Positions 52,881-61,747 of a stretch of DNA of 64,000 nucleotides are shown piece after piece. How positions within the stretch are numbered: position 1 is the stretch's first letter; each line of letters starts with the position of its first letter. Both the position numbers and the translations under genes were made by a program. The DNA comes from Ensifer sp. BR816 (GTDB taxonomy: Bacteria > Pseudomonadota > Alphaproteobacteria > Rhizobiales > Rhizobiaceae). The DNA is taken from NCBI RefSeq assembly GCF_000378985.1, contig NZ_KB905370.1, forward strand, positions 4,462,799-4,526,798, read 5' to 3'. The notes below the pieces were generated by a model that was not told the origin of the DNA, did not search any database, and was given only the letters and a program-made list of their open reading frames with translations.

Positions 52881-53132
52881 ATGGGCGGGAACAATCAGAT
52901 GCATCCATACATTGGCATGTGGGCGACCGCCGACGGATTTATCCGGCACGAACTGTTGCCGAACGGCCGTTACGACGAGGCGCGGGGAAACCGTAAGAGC
53001 GCCTATCAAGGCCGGTACGAGGTAACCGGCGAGCACATCGAATACTGGGACGATACCGGTTTCACTGCCGACGGTGACTTCACGGATGGCGTGCTGCATC
53101 ACGCAGGGATGGTCCTCTATCGCGAGCGATAA
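52881..53132 (+). CDS. Small Atu4866-family protein
   Basis: 83 residues from the ATG at 52881, which has AGAGG five bases upstream. An earlier ATG at 52803 overlaps the SDR stop and would add 26 residues without family character. The core (HPYIGMWATADGFIRHELL, GRYDEARGNRKSAYQGRY, HIEYWDDTGFTADGDF) matches the Atu4866 family, a small beta-barrel of unknown function known from an Agrobacterium structure. It is co-transcribed with the SDR, so it may bind the same ligand. Confidence 0.8.
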   Translation: MGGNNQMHPYIGMWATADGFIRHELLPNGRYDEARGNRKSAYQGRYEVTGEHIEYWDDTGFTADGDFTDGVLHHAGMVLYRER

Positions 53133-53182
53133 CAGCGGGTGCCTGATCCGGGCGAACTAGGCGCTGCGTTCAAGTGCCGCGA

Positions 53183-53929
53183 TCAATCGTCGAACTTCAC
53201 CATCGACCCGCCGCCGGTTGCCTGGTCGGTCGGGAAGACCTCGATACGGGCGACGTCGACGAAGTCCGGGAGTTCGATGACGGTGCCGATGAGGCGTGCG
53301 ATGTGTTCCGGCTGGATTGGCCGGTAGCCGTCATAGAGGGCTGCACGCGCCTGTTCGGGACCGAGCGCGGTTCTGTAGAGGTCCGTCTGCACGCGGCCGG
53401 GGACAATCTCGCTGACGCGGACGGACGTGCCGAGAAGATCGCATCTGAGATTGTCGCAGAAGAGGCTGAGCCCGGCCTTGGAGGGGCCGTAGGCGCCCAT
53501 CGACGGGAAGGGGGCCTGGCCGCCGCTGGAGCCCAGATAGATCAGGTGGCCGCGCTTGCGGGCGACCATGCCCGGCAGCACGAGGCGCGTCAGGTGCATC
53601 GGCGCCTTCAGGTTGATGTCGATCATCGCGTCGATCTCGTCCGGATCGATCTCCTGGAAGCTCGCCCGCGTCGACAGGATTCCGGCGTTATTGACGAGAA
53701 TGTCGATCTCGCGATCGCCGATCTGGTCGGCAATTGCCTGCGTGTCGCGGACATCGGCCTTCACCGGTAAGGCGCCGCATTCCTGCGAAAGCGCCGCAAG
53801 GGTCTCCTCGTTGCGGCCGACGGCGAGCACCGTCAGCCCCATGTCGCGAAGTTTCAGCACGGTGGCCCGGCCGATGCCGCTGGTGACGCCGGTGACGAGC
53901 GCCGTTCTGTAGTTCGATGCGTCAGACAT
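53183..53929 (-). CDS. Short-chain dehydrogenase/reductase (YdfG-like)
   Basis: 248 residues from the ATG at 53929 (GGAGG eight bases upstream). It has [15 protein letters not shown] (Arg suggesting NADP), [31 protein letters not shown] (catalytic Ser, Tyr and Lys) and [13 protein letters not shown]. The last part resembles the serine/3-hydroxy acid dehydrogenase group (YdfG). It overlaps the upstream SDR by eight bases, so the two probably act on the same pathway. Confidence 0.88.
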   Translation of the reverse strand: MSDASNYRTALVTGVTSGIGRATVLKLRDMGLTVLAVGRNEETLAALSQECGALPVKADVRDTQAIADQIGDREIDILVNNAGILSTRASFQEIDPDEIDAMIDINLKAPMHLTRLVLPGMVARKRGHLIYLGSSGGQAPFPSMGAYGPSKAGLSLFCDNLRCDLLGTSVRVSEIVPGRVQTDLYRTALGPEQARAALYDGYRPIQPEHIARLIGTVIELPDFVDVARIEVFPTDQATGGGSMVKFDD

Positions 53930-54671
53930 AGATATATCCTCCGCTGATGACGACGTTCTCGCCGGTCGCATAGGTGTTGCGGCTCGATGCCATCATGACG
54001 ATCCATTCCGCCATTTCGACCGGCTCGGCGGCCCGGCCGAGTGCGCTCGCCTTGGCAAGTTCCGGCAGGAAGCCGAGTTCCTTGGCGCGATCGGTCGCAA
54101 AGCCGGCCGGCGCCACGGAATTGACGAGGATCTGGTCCTTCGCGCACGCCTCGGCGAAGGACTTGGTCAGGCTGACGACGGCCGCCTTGGTGGCGGCGTA
54201 ATGGGCATTCTGGGGATGCGCCTTGAAGGCATCGACCGACGTCACGTTGACGATCCGGCCCGTCACTTCCGGCGCATTGACGAAGCGCTGCATGTGCAGC
54301 ACGGCGGCCACCATCATGTGATAGGTGCCCTTGATGTTGATGGCGTTTTCGAGATCCCAATCGGCATCGGTGATCTCGAGAATGGCCTTGCGCGGATAGA
54401 TCGCCGCGCTGTTGATGAGCGCATGGATGCGCCCGAGCCGCGCCGCAATTTCCTCGAAGGCGGCATGGGCGCTTTCCTTGACGGAGATATCGCCGCTCGC
54501 GGTCGCGACTTCGGCGCCGAGATCGGTCAGGATCCTGGCGGCTTCGGCGAGTCGCTCCTCGTTCTTATCGATCAGTCCGATCTTCGCAGCGCCGCGCTCG
54601 ACCATCAGTTTCGCGGTGGTGAGGCCAAGGCCCGAAGCGCCGCCCACGATTACCGCCGTTTGTCCCTTCAT
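53922..54671 (-). CDS. Short-chain dehydrogenase/reductase
   Basis: 249 residues from the ATG at 54671, with GAGGA seven bases upstream; in-frame residues further upstream lack family character. It has GGASGLG (first Gly replaces the usual Thr), an Asp after the second strand (LIDKNEERL) that suggests [11 protein letters not shown] in place of [19 protein letters not shown], and the C-terminal [15 protein letters not shown]. It stands divergent from the YdiJ-like gene, with a palindrome between them. Confidence 0.87.
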   Translation of the reverse strand: MKGQTAVIVGGASGLGLTTAKLMVERGAAKIGLIDKNEERLAEAARILTDLGAEVATASGDISVKESAHAAFEEIAARLGRIHALINSAAIYPRKAILEITDADWDLENAINIKGTYHMMVAAVLHMQRFVNAPEVTGRIVNVTSVDAFKAHPQNAHYAATKAAVVSLTKSFAEACAKDQILVNSVAPAGFATDRAKELGFLPELAKASALGRAAEPVEMAEWIVMMASSRNTYATGENVVISGGYIYV

Positions 54672-54712
54672 TCGTTCGTCCTCGCAATTTGAACTGTTGA
54701 TCGCCAAATTAG

Positions 54713-54728
54713 TATGATATCACTCATA
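54713..54728. promoter_or_regulatory. Candidate GntR operator between SDR and YdiJ-like genes
   Basis: Inverted repeat TATGA (54713-54717) - TATCAC - TCATA (54724-54728), with TGATATCA (54715-54722) inside. The 96-base divergent promoter region is AT-rich here. The related sequence TGATATGTGATATG occurs at 57817-57830, just ahead of the FCD-type GntR gene, so both may be sites for that regulator. Confidence 0.4.
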
Positions 54729-54766
54729 TGCCAAGTTATTAAGTAGTGCGCATTCGAGGAATATCG

Positions 54767-57700
54767 ATGATACCGGCCCTGGCCGCAGGCCCCAAGTTGG
54801 GACCCCCCTATGCGGACTATCTCGATGCCCTGCGGCACGGGGCGTTTGCCGGCGATATAGAGGACAATGCCGGGTCGACCACGGTCTTTGCGACCGACAA
54901 CTCGATCTATCAGCTCCGTCCGCAGGCCGTTCTGTTTCCGAGGCAACGGGCGGACCTCATGCTGATCGCCCGGCTTGCCGCGGAGCCACGGTTCCGCGGC
55001 GTTGCCTTTGCCATGCGGGGAGGGGGTACCGGCACCAACGGCCAGTCGCTGACCGACGGCATCGTCATCGACATGTCGCGTCACATGAACCGGATTCTCT
55101 CCATCGATCCGGTCAGAAGAACGGCAGTCGTCGAAGCCGGTGTCGTCAAGGATCAGCTGAACAAGGCGCTCAAATCCCATGGCCTGTTCTTCGCGCCCGA
55201 GCTGTCGACCTCCAACCGCGCCACGATCGGCGGGATGATCAGCACGGATGCCTGCGGCCAGGGTTCCTGCATCTATGGAAAGACCAGCAACCATGTTCTC
55301 GCGCTGAACGCCGTCCTCATGGACGGGACCGAATGGCTGTCGCGGCCGCTTGCGCCCGACGCACTTCCGGCGGTCCTGGAACGGTCGGATCGGGTGGGCG
55401 AAGTCCATCGCTTGGCCGACGCGATCGAGCGGGAGAATCGCGACCTGATCGGCGCGACCTTTCCGAAGCTCAACCGTTTCCTCACCGGCTACGATCTCGC
55501 CCATCTTCGCACCGAGGACGGCGGCCTCAACCTGAATGCCGTGCTGTGCGGCGCCGAGGGAACGCTGGCGATGATCGCGGAGGCTGAGCTGAACCTCTTG
55601 CCGATCCCGCGTTTCGCGGCGCTCATCAATATCCGCTACGACGATTTCGACGCGGCGCTCCGGGATGCGCGTTTCCTCGTGGAGTTGAAGGTCGCCTCGG
55701 TCGAAACGATCGATGCCAAGGTCCTGTCGCTGGCGCGAAACGACATCGTCTGGGAGAGCATTGCCCGGTTCTTCGCGGATGAGCGAGCCGGGCACGTCGC
55801 AGGAATCAATATCGTCGAGCTGCTGGCGGATGACGAGGAAGGGCTGCGCCAGAAGCTCGATCAGGTGACATCAGCGCTTTCGGCCGACGGCAGGCCCGGA
55901 CGGCGCGGATTTACGCTGGCGATGGACAGGCACGACATCGAGGCGATCTGGACGATGCGCAAGCGTGCCGTCGGGCTGCTCGGCAATGTCGAGGGGCCAC
56001 GCCGACCGATTGCCTTCGTCGAGGACACGGCCGTGCCGCCTGAGCATCTTGCCGACTATATCGCCGAGTTCCGGGCGCTTCTCGATGCGGAGGGGCTCGA
56101 CTACGGAATGTTCGGCCATGTCGATGCGGGCGTCCTGCACGTCCGGCCGGCACTCGACTTGACGGATGAGCGACAGGAGCCGCTGGTACGCCGGGTGAGC
56201 GATGCCGTCGCAAAGCTGACGCGAAAATATGGCGGCGTTTTCTGGGGCGAGCACGGCAAGGGCGTCCGTTCGGAATATGCTCCGGATTTCTTCGGTCCGC
56301 TCTATCCGGAGCTGCAAAGGCTGAAGGCGGCCTTCGATCCGCACAACCAGCTCAACCCCGGAAAAATCGCCACGCCCGGCCACGGAGCGCTGACGCGGAT
56401 CGACGAACTGCCCCTCAGGGGCGCCTTCGACCGCCGGATCGACCCGGATACACGCCAGGCCTTCGACAATGCCGCCTTTTGTAACGGCAATGGCGCCTGT
56501 TTCGATTTCAATGCCGATTCCGCCATGTGCCCGTCGTTCAAGGGGACCGGCGACCGGCGCTTCTCCCCCAAGGGGCGGGCTTCGCTCATCCGCGAATGGC
56601 TGCGGCTGATGGCCGAACGGGGCGTGGACCTCAAGGCCGAAGCCGAGACACTGCGCGGACGGCGTGTGTGGCGCGGTCTTCTTTCGCGCCTGTTGGCCAG
56701 CCTCGGCAGGGCGAAGGACGGCGATTTTTCCCACCAGGTCCGCGCGGCGATGGATACCTGTCTTGCCTGCAAGGCCTGCGCCGGCCAATGTCCGGTGAAG
56801 GTCAACGTTCCGGCTTTCCGCTCGAAATTCCTCGAACTGTATTACGGCCGCTATCTGCGGCCGTTGAAGGATCCACTGATCGCCTCGATCGAGCACCTCT
56901 TGCCTGCCATGGCGAAGATGGGCTGGCTCTACAATCTGGTTGCCGGAACCCGGCCCGGGCGGGCGCTCATGGGGAAGGTCGGCTTGACGGCGTTGCCGCT
57001 CCTTTCGAAGGTGTCCGTGCCAGCGGAGCTCCGCAGGCGCGGCGTCGCCATCGCGCGGCCGGCGGAACTGGGCGCGCTTTCCGCATCCGAAAAGGAAAGA
57101 AGCGTGATTCTCGTCCAGGACAGCTTCACGTCGTATTTCGAGCCCGCGCTTCTCCTCGACGTCATCGATCTGCTTCTGGCGCTGGGCTTCAAGCCTTTCG
57201 TTGCGCCGCTGAAGCCCAACGGCAAGGCGCTCCACGTCCATGGCTATCTTGGGGCCTTCGAGCGGACGGCTGAACGCAATGCCCGCCATCTCTCCCAGCT
57301 GGCGGCAATCGGCGTGCCGCTGGTCGGCCTCGATCCGTCGATGACGCTTTGTTATCGCAGCGAATACCCGGTCGCATTGGGGGCTGTGAAGACGCCGGCG
57401 GTGTTGCTGCCGCAGGAATGGCTGAGCGGGCGGCTGGAGCATCTGGCAGCTTGCAAGGCCGACCGGCCGGAGACGCAGTATGTGCTGCTGCCACACTGCA
57501 CGGAGCGGACCAATGCTGCCGACAGCGTCCGGTCCTGGGGCGCGATTTTCGAAGCGTTCGGCCTGAAGCTGACGGTCGAGGACGCGGGCTGTTGCGGCAT
57601 GGCCGGGACATTCGGCCACGAACGGAAAAATCGTTCTTTGTCCGAAACCATCTATGGGCTCAGTTGGCGGAAGAAGGTGGAAGACGCCGGTCTGCAGCGT

Positions 57701-57826
57701 GTCCTGATGGCCACCGGCTATTCCTGTCGATCGCAGGTGAAGCTGATGGGCTCGCCGGGCCTGCCGCATCCGCTGCAGCTGTTGAAAGCGCTGGTCTGTG
57801 ATGTGCACAACTCGCATGATATGTGA
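54767..57826 (+). CDS. FAD- and Fe-S-dependent 2-hydroxyacid dehydrogenase (YdiJ-like)
   Basis: 1019 residues, the same length as E. coli YdiJ (1018), reported as a D-2-hydroxyglutarate dehydrogenase. Order: FAD_binding_4 domain (MRGGGTGTNGQSLTDG, DACGQGSCIYGKTSNH), FAD-oxidase C domain (FGHVDAGVLHVRPALDL, EHGKGVRSEYAPDFFG), a first Cys region (CNGNGACFDFNADSAMCPS), a 4Fe-4S motif CLACKACAGQCPVKV, and a C-terminal CCG domain (EDAGCCGMAGTFGHERKN). GAGGA at 54756-54760 supports the ATG at 54767 over the GTG at 54746. Substrate likely a D-2-hydroxy acid; electrons would go to the quinone pool or another acceptor. Confidence 0.88.
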   Translation: MIPALAAGPKLGPPYADYLDALRHGAFAGDIEDNAGSTTVFATDNSIYQLRPQAVLFPRQRADLMLIARLAAEPRFRGVAFAMRGGGTGTNGQSLTDGIVIDMSRHMNRILSIDPVRRTAVVEAGVVKDQLNKALKSHGLFFAPELSTSNRATIGGMISTDACGQGSCIYGKTSNHVLALNAVLMDGTEWLSRPLAPDALPAVLERSDRVGEVHRLADAIERENRDLIGATFPKLNRFLTGYDLAHLRTEDGGLNLNAVLCGAEGTLAMIAEAELNLLPIPRFAALINIRYDDFDAALRDARFLVELKVASVETIDAKVLSLARNDIVWESIARFFADERAGHVAGINIVELLADDEEGLRQKLDQVTSALSADGRPGRRGFTLAMDRHDIEAIWTMRKRAVGLLGNVEGPRRPIAFVEDTAVPPEHLADYIAEFRALLDAEGLDYGMFGHVDAGVLHVRPALDLTDERQEPLVRRVSDAVAKLTRKYGGVFWGEHGKGVRSEYAPDFFGPLYPELQRLKAAFDPHNQLNPGKIATPGHGALTRIDELPLRGAFDRRIDPDTRQAFDNAAFCNGNGACFDFNADSAMCPSFKGTGDRRFSPKGRASLIREWLRLMAERGVDLKAEAETLRGRRVWRGLLSRLLASLGRAKDGDFSHQVRAAMDTCLACKACAGQCPVKVNVPAFRSKFLELYYGRYLRPLKDPLIASIEHLLPAMAKMGWLYNLVAGTRPGRALMGKVGLTALPLLSKVSVPAELRRRGVAIARPAELGALSASEKERSVILVQDSFTSYFEPALLLDVIDLLLALGFKPFVAPLKPNGKALHVHGYLGAFERTAERNARHLSQLAAIGVPLVGLDPSMTLCYRSEYPVALGAVKTPAVLLPQEWLSGRLEHLAACKADRPETQYVLLPHCTERTNAADSVRSWGAIFEAFGLKLTVEDAGCCGMAGTFGHERKNRSLSETIYGLSWRKKVEDAGLQRVLMATGYSCRSQVKLMGSPGLPHPLQLLKALVCDVHNSHDM

Positions 57827-57830
57827 TATG
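57817..57830. promoter_or_regulatory. Tandem TGATATG repeat ahead of the GntR gene
   Basis: Two head-to-tail copies of TGATATG overlap the 3' end of the YdiJ-like gene, 43 bases before the GntR start. Related to the sequence at 54713-54728. A possible autoregulatory site. Confidence 0.35.
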
Positions 57831-57872
57831 TGAAGCAATGATCAGAGCTACCCGCAGGAACTGGGCCCAGAC

Positions 57873-58601
57873 GTGAGCGTCATCACACAACGAGGCAATC
57901 TCGGCGAAATCGTCGTCGCGCAACTCGCCTCGCGCATCGATTCGGGTCTTTATGGTCCGGGAGACAAGCTGCCTTCCAGCGCACAGCTCTGCGAGGAGTT
58001 CGGTGTCAGCCGGACGGTGATCCGCGAAGCGCTGACGTCGTTGAAGGTGGCGGGGCGCGTGACCGCCCGTCAGGGCGCAGGCGTCTTCGTCACAGAAAAG
58101 GATGCCAAGACGCTCAATTTCGAGATCAGCCGGATCGACGATATTCGCTCAGCCATGCAGATCCTCGAACTGCGCCTGGGCGTCGAACTGCAGTCGGTGG
58201 CGCTTGCCGCGTCGCGGCGGACGCCGGAAGCCCTGGCCGACATCGCCCGGGCCTACGATCAACTGGAAAGCCTGGTCACGACCGACGTAGAGATCGAGGC
58301 CCAGGCGGATTTCGACTTTCACCTCGCGATTGCCAAGGCGACGCGCAACCCGCATTTTCCGCGGTTTCTTGACGCTGTCAGAGGGGAAATCAGCCTCGAT
58401 CTGGTGCTGAAGCACCGCCAGTCGGCAGGCGGCTATCAAGCCTACTTGAAGAAGATCAACAAGGAACACGCGGCAATCCTCGCGGCGATCACGCAGGGCG
58501 ACGTGAAGGCGGCCAAGAACGCCCTGGCGCTGCATCTCGAGGAGAGCCTCAACCGCTACCGGGCCATGCTCGACGAGCCGGCGACGGCGGCGGAGGAGTG
58601 A
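57873..58601 (+). CDS. GntR-family (FadR/FCD type) regulator
   Basis: 242 residues from a GTG at 57873. The winged helix (VAQLASRIDSGLYGPGDKLPSSAQLCEEFGVSRTVIREALTSL) and wing (RQGAGVFVTE) are followed by an FCD domain (DFDFHLAIAKATRNPHFPRFLDAV, INKEHAAILAAITQGDVKAAKNALALHLEES) with metal-binding His residues. It is downstream of the YdiJ-like gene on the same strand and tail to tail with the ThDP enzyme operon. It probably controls this catabolic island; the ligand is likely a hydroxy or keto acid. Confidence 0.88.
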   Translation: MSVITQRGNLGEIVVAQLASRIDSGLYGPGDKLPSSAQLCEEFGVSRTVIREALTSLKVAGRVTARQGAGVFVTEKDAKTLNFEISRIDDIRSAMQILELRLGVELQSVALAASRRTPEALADIARAYDQLESLVTTDVEIEAQADFDFHLAIAKATRNPHFPRFLDAVRGEISLDLVLKHRQSAGGYQAYLKKINKEHAAILAAITQGDVKAAKNALALHLEESLNRYRAMLDEPATAAEE

Positions 58602-58640
58602 GCCGGCTGGCTGACTACGGAGGAAATCGGGCGGCGTGGG

Positions 58641-58695
58641 TGCAGCCACCCCCTCTGCCCTGCCGGGCATCTCCCCCACAAGGGGGGAGATGCAC
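58641..58695 (+). repeat. GC-rich palindromic repeat between GntR and ThDP genes, copy a
   Basis: ACCCCCTCTGCCCTGCCGGG then CATCTCCCCC-ACAA-GGGGGGAGATG. Same family as 32029-32080, differing in a few bases of the GCCCTGCCGGGC arm. Inverted partner at 58773-58818. Confidence 0.7.
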
Positions 58696-58772
58696 TGCTA
58701 AGCCCCACTGCCGCCTCTCAGGGGTGAGGCTGGCGCTGTCGATGAGAAGAGCCAGAGAACCCGCGGCTTGCC

Positions 58773-58818
58773 GTTCTCCCCGCCTGTGGGGAAGATGCCC
58801 GGCAGGGCAGAGGGAGAT
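58773..58818 (-). repeat. GC-rich palindromic repeat between GntR and ThDP genes, copy b
   Basis: CGTTCTCCCCGCCTGTGGGG, then AAGATGCCCGGCAGGGCAGAGGG. Inverted partner of 58641-58695, 77 bases apart. The 237-base gap between the convergent genes holds nothing else recognisable; the repeats may act as a two-way terminator. Confidence 0.7.
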
Positions 58819-58838
58819 GCCGAGGACGCGCCTTCGTA

Positions 58839-60524
58839 CTACCTGCCTTGCGCCAGCGCCTGTTCACGGATCTGGCTGAGGCTCATTTTCGGCGTCAGGG
58901 CTTCCGGGTCGATGCGGATTTCGATCAGCGCTGGCCTGCCGGAATTTTCGGCCCGCTTGAAGGCGGGGGCGAAGTCTTCCGTCGTCTCGACGATTTCGCC
59001 GTGGAGCCCATAGGCCTGTGCCAGCGCCGAAAAATCCGGATTGGTCAATTGCGTGCCGGACACACGGCCCGGATAGTGCCGCTCCTGATGCATGCGGATC
59101 GTCCCGTACATGCCGTTGTTGATCACCAGGACGATGACCCGGGCATCATATTGCATGGCGGTCGCTAGTTCCTGGCCGTTCATCAGGAAGCAGCCATCGC
59201 CGGCAAAGGCGATGACCGGACGCTCTGGTGCCGAAATCTTCGCCGCGATCGCGGCCGGAACGCCGTAGCCCATCGAGCCGTTGGTCGGGCCGAGCTGCGT
59301 CCTGAATGTCCGGTATTGGTAGAAGCGATGCGCCCAGGCGGAATAGTTGCCGGCCCCCGTCGTCAGGATGGCGTCGGCGGGAAGATGGCTGCGCAGCCAG
59401 GCCATGATATCGCCCATCTGCACAGGACCGGGAACGGCCGGGTGCGTGAGGTTTTCGCGGTAGTCCGCATTCGCCCCGCGCGTCCATTCGGCCCAGCGCG
59501 GCTCGGCGATCGGCGCCAGCCCGGCCGCCTGCCGCGCGAAGGCGGAGGCGCTAGCGTTGATCGGTAGGTCCGCGTGGTAGACGCGGCCGAGTTCTTCTGC
59601 GCCGGCATGGACGTGGACGAGCGACTGCTTCGGCACCGGTATGTCGATCAGGCTGTAGCCGCCGGTCGTCATTTCGCCGAGACGGGCGCCGATGACGATC
59701 AGGAGGTCGCTGTCCTTGATGCGCTGGATGAGTTTCGGCCCGGCCGCAAGACCGAGATCGCCGGCATAATTCGGATGCGTATTGTCGAACAGATCCTGGC
59801 AGCGGAAGGAGGCGGCGACCGGCAGATGCATCGCCTCGCTGAAGGTGCGGATGTCGGCGACCGCATCGGCGGTCCAGCCGGCGCCCCCGACGATCACGAG
59901 CGGCCGCTCCGCCTGTTCCAGCCGGGCCCGCAATTCGTTCAGCTGGGCCTGTCCCGCGTGCATCTCGACAGTCTTGTAGGCGGGCGCATCGGCAACATCG
60001 ACGCAATCCGTCAGCATGTCCTCGGGCAGGGCGACGACGACCGGGCCGGGCCTGCCGTTGACGGCGCGGTGAAAGGCCTGACTCACCAGCTCGGGAATGC
60101 GGGCAGCGTCGTCTATCTGCACAACCCATTTCGCCATCTGCCCGAACATCCGCCGGTAGTCGACCTCCTGAAAGGCCTCGCGCTCCACCTGGTCGCGCGC
60201 GACCTGGCCGATGAACAGGATCATCGGCGTCGAATCCTGAAAGGCCGTGTGGACGCCGACCGACGCGTTCGTGGCGCCGGGGCCCCGGGTGACGAAGCAG
60301 ATGCCCGGCTTGCCGGTCAGCTTTCCGTAGGCTTCCGCCATGTAGGCGGCGCCGCCTTCCTGGCGGCAGACGATCAGTTCGATATCGTCCTTCGCATCAT
60401 GCAGCGCGTCGAGCGCGGCGAGATAGCTTTCACCCGGAACGCAGAAAGCGCGCTCGACGCCGTGAATGCGCAAGGCGTCGATCAAAATCTGGCCGCCATT
60501 GCGGCCTTTGGTGCCAATAGTCAT
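58839..60524 (-). CDS. Thiamine-diphosphate-dependent enzyme (acetolactate synthase-like)
   Basis: 561 residues, three-domain ThDP enzyme. N-terminal pyrimidine-binding domain: IHGVERAFCVPGESYLAAL, the catalytic Glu in CRQEGGAAYMAEAYG, and GPGATNASVGVHTAFQDSTP. A central domain with ERPLVIVGGAGW follows. The C-terminal diphosphate-binding domain has GDGCFLMNGQELATAMQYD and NNGMYGTI. The family covers acetolactate synthase, glyoxylate carboligase and benzoylformate decarboxylase-type enzymes; which one cannot be read here. The ATG at 60524 follows GGGGGATCAC; a frame upstream lacks family sequence. It is the last gene of the right-edge operon, 29 bases after the FAD oxidase. Confidence 0.87.
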   Translation of the reverse strand: MTIGTKGRNGGQILIDALRIHGVERAFCVPGESYLAALDALHDAKDDIELIVCRQEGGAAYMAEAYGKLTGKPGICFVTRGPGATNASVGVHTAFQDSTPMILFIGQVARDQVEREAFQEVDYRRMFGQMAKWVVQIDDAARIPELVSQAFHRAVNGRPGPVVVALPEDMLTDCVDVADAPAYKTVEMHAGQAQLNELRARLEQAERPLVIVGGAGWTADAVADIRTFSEAMHLPVAASFRCQDLFDNTHPNYAGDLGLAAGPKLIQRIKDSDLLIVIGARLGEMTTGGYSLIDIPVPKQSLVHVHAGAEELGRVYHADLPINASASAFARQAAGLAPIAEPRWAEWTRGANADYRENLTHPAVPGPVQMGDIMAWLRSHLPADAILTTGAGNYSAWAHRFYQYRTFRTQLGPTNGSMGYGVPAAIAAKISAPERPVIAFAGDGCFLMNGQELATAMQYDARVIVLVINNGMYGTIRMHQERHYPGRVSGTQLTNPDFSALAQAYGLHGEIVETTEDFAPAFKRAENSGRPALIEIRIDPEALTPKMSLSQIREQALAQGR

Positions 60525-60553
60525 AGCGTGATCCCCCAAGTGGGCCGTATGTT

Positions 60554-61747
60554 TCAGATGACCGCGTCTTCGAGGAACGGCCTGTTGGCAGCCACCCGCT
60601 CGTAACCGAAGGGCGAAAGATCGAGCGTGCGAAAGCCGCCATAGGTGATCAGTTCGCAAAGCCCGCGCCCCATCGCCGGCGACTGCTGCAGCCCGTGCCC
60701 GGAAAAGCCGTTGGCGAAGAGGAAGTTCTGCACGTCGGTGTGCGGCCCGAGGATGACGTTGTGGTCGAGCGTGCAGTAGTCGTAGTGGCCGGCCCAGCTA
60801 TTGACGACCTTTATCGCCTCGAAGGCGGGCACGCGGTTTGCCAGCGTCGGCCAGATCTCCTCCTCGAACTCGTCGTGCATCACCTCGAAGTCGTTCGGGT
60901 CGACCTCGGGATCATGCTTGGGATAGGTGCCCATCAGGTAGAACTTGCCTTCCGGGCGGAAGAACACGCCGCTCGGCTCGATGGTAAGCCCTACCTTACC
61001 TTCGAGCGGCGTGCGGCAATCCACCACGAAGAGCGAGCGGCGGCGCGGCTCGACCGGAATGTCGAGGCCGGCCATGCGCGCCACGCGTCTGCCGTTGGTG
61101 CCGGAGGTGTTGACCATCGTTCCGCAGCCGATCGTCTGGCCGCTCTTCGTCGTCACGGAGACGATGCGGTCGCCCTCGCGATTGACCGCGACGACTTCGT
61201 CTTCGATGTATTGGACGCCGAGAGAGCGGGCCTTCTTGCGGAAGCCCCGCATCAGCCCGACACTGTCGAACCAGCCTTCGCCGCGCTCGCCGGTGCTGCC
61301 GAGCGTCAGTCCCTCCAGATTGAGCCAAGGGAAGCGGCGGCCGAGGGCTTCGACATCGAGAAGCGTCACGTCCGCGCCGCAGGCGACCTGGGTTTCGTGG
61401 TTGCGTCGCAACACCTCGGCGCCGCGCTCGTCACCGGCAAGGAACAGATAGCCGGCCTCGTGGAAGCCGATTTCCGGCGTATCGTCATCGACAGCGACAT
61501 GCGTCTTGAAGTCGCGGATGAACGCGGTCCCGAATTGCGAGACCTGAACATTGATGGCGTTGGAGAATTGATGACGGATCGAACTGGAGGACAGCGCCGT
61601 CGAGCAACGCTGGTAGGTCCAGTCCTTCTCGATCACCAGAACCGAGCCGTCGAAGTCGGGATTGGTTGCCAGGAAAAAGGCGGTCGAACTGCCGACGACG
61701 GCGCCGCCGACAATGACAACATCATAGGAGGTCCTGGAAGCCTGCAT
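60554..61747 (-). CDS. FAD-dependent oxidoreductase (DAO family, FOXRED1-like)
   Basis: 397 residues: dinucleotide site YDVVIVGGAVVGSSTAFFL, VIEKDWTYQRCSTALSSSSIRHQF, and a C-terminal HYDYCTLDHNVILGPH, FLFANGFSGHGLQQSPAMGRGL. This pattern is found in amino-acid oxidase/dehydrogenase-like DAO proteins such as sarcosine oxidase relatives. It starts at the ATG overlapping the preceding stop (TGATG at 61747). Co-transcription with an aminotransferase and a hydantoinase-type gene suggests an N-substituted or secondary amino acid substrate. Confidence 0.87.
   Translation of the reverse strand: MQASRTSYDVVIVGGAVVGSSTAFFLATNPDFDGSVLVIEKDWTYQRCSTALSSSSIRHQFSNAINVQVSQFGTAFIRDFKTHVAVDDDTPEIGFHEAGYLFLAGDERGAEVLRRNHETQVACGADVTLLDVEALGRRFPWLNLEGLTLGSTGERGEGWFDSVGLMRGFRKKARSLGVQYIEDEVVAVNREGDRIVSVTTKSGQTIGCGTMVNTSGTNGRRVARMAGLDIPVEPRRRSLFVVDCRTPLEGKVGLTIEPSGVFFRPEGKFYLMGTYPKHDPEVDPNDFEVMHDEFEEEIWPTLANRVPAFEAIKVVNSWAGHYDYCTLDHNVILGPHTDVQNFLFANGFSGHGLQQSPAMGRGLCELITYGGFRTLDLSPFGYERVAANRPFLEDAVI

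Noticed and set aside
54746-54766. GTG start seven codons upstream for the YdiJ-like gene
   Set aside because: The ATG at 54767 has GAGGA at ideal distance and gives a protein of the same length as E. coli YdiJ.
55871-57838. A 655-codon open frame antisense to the YdiJ-like gene
   Set aside because: No ribosome site or domain, and the sense strand encodes a full-length conserved enzyme.
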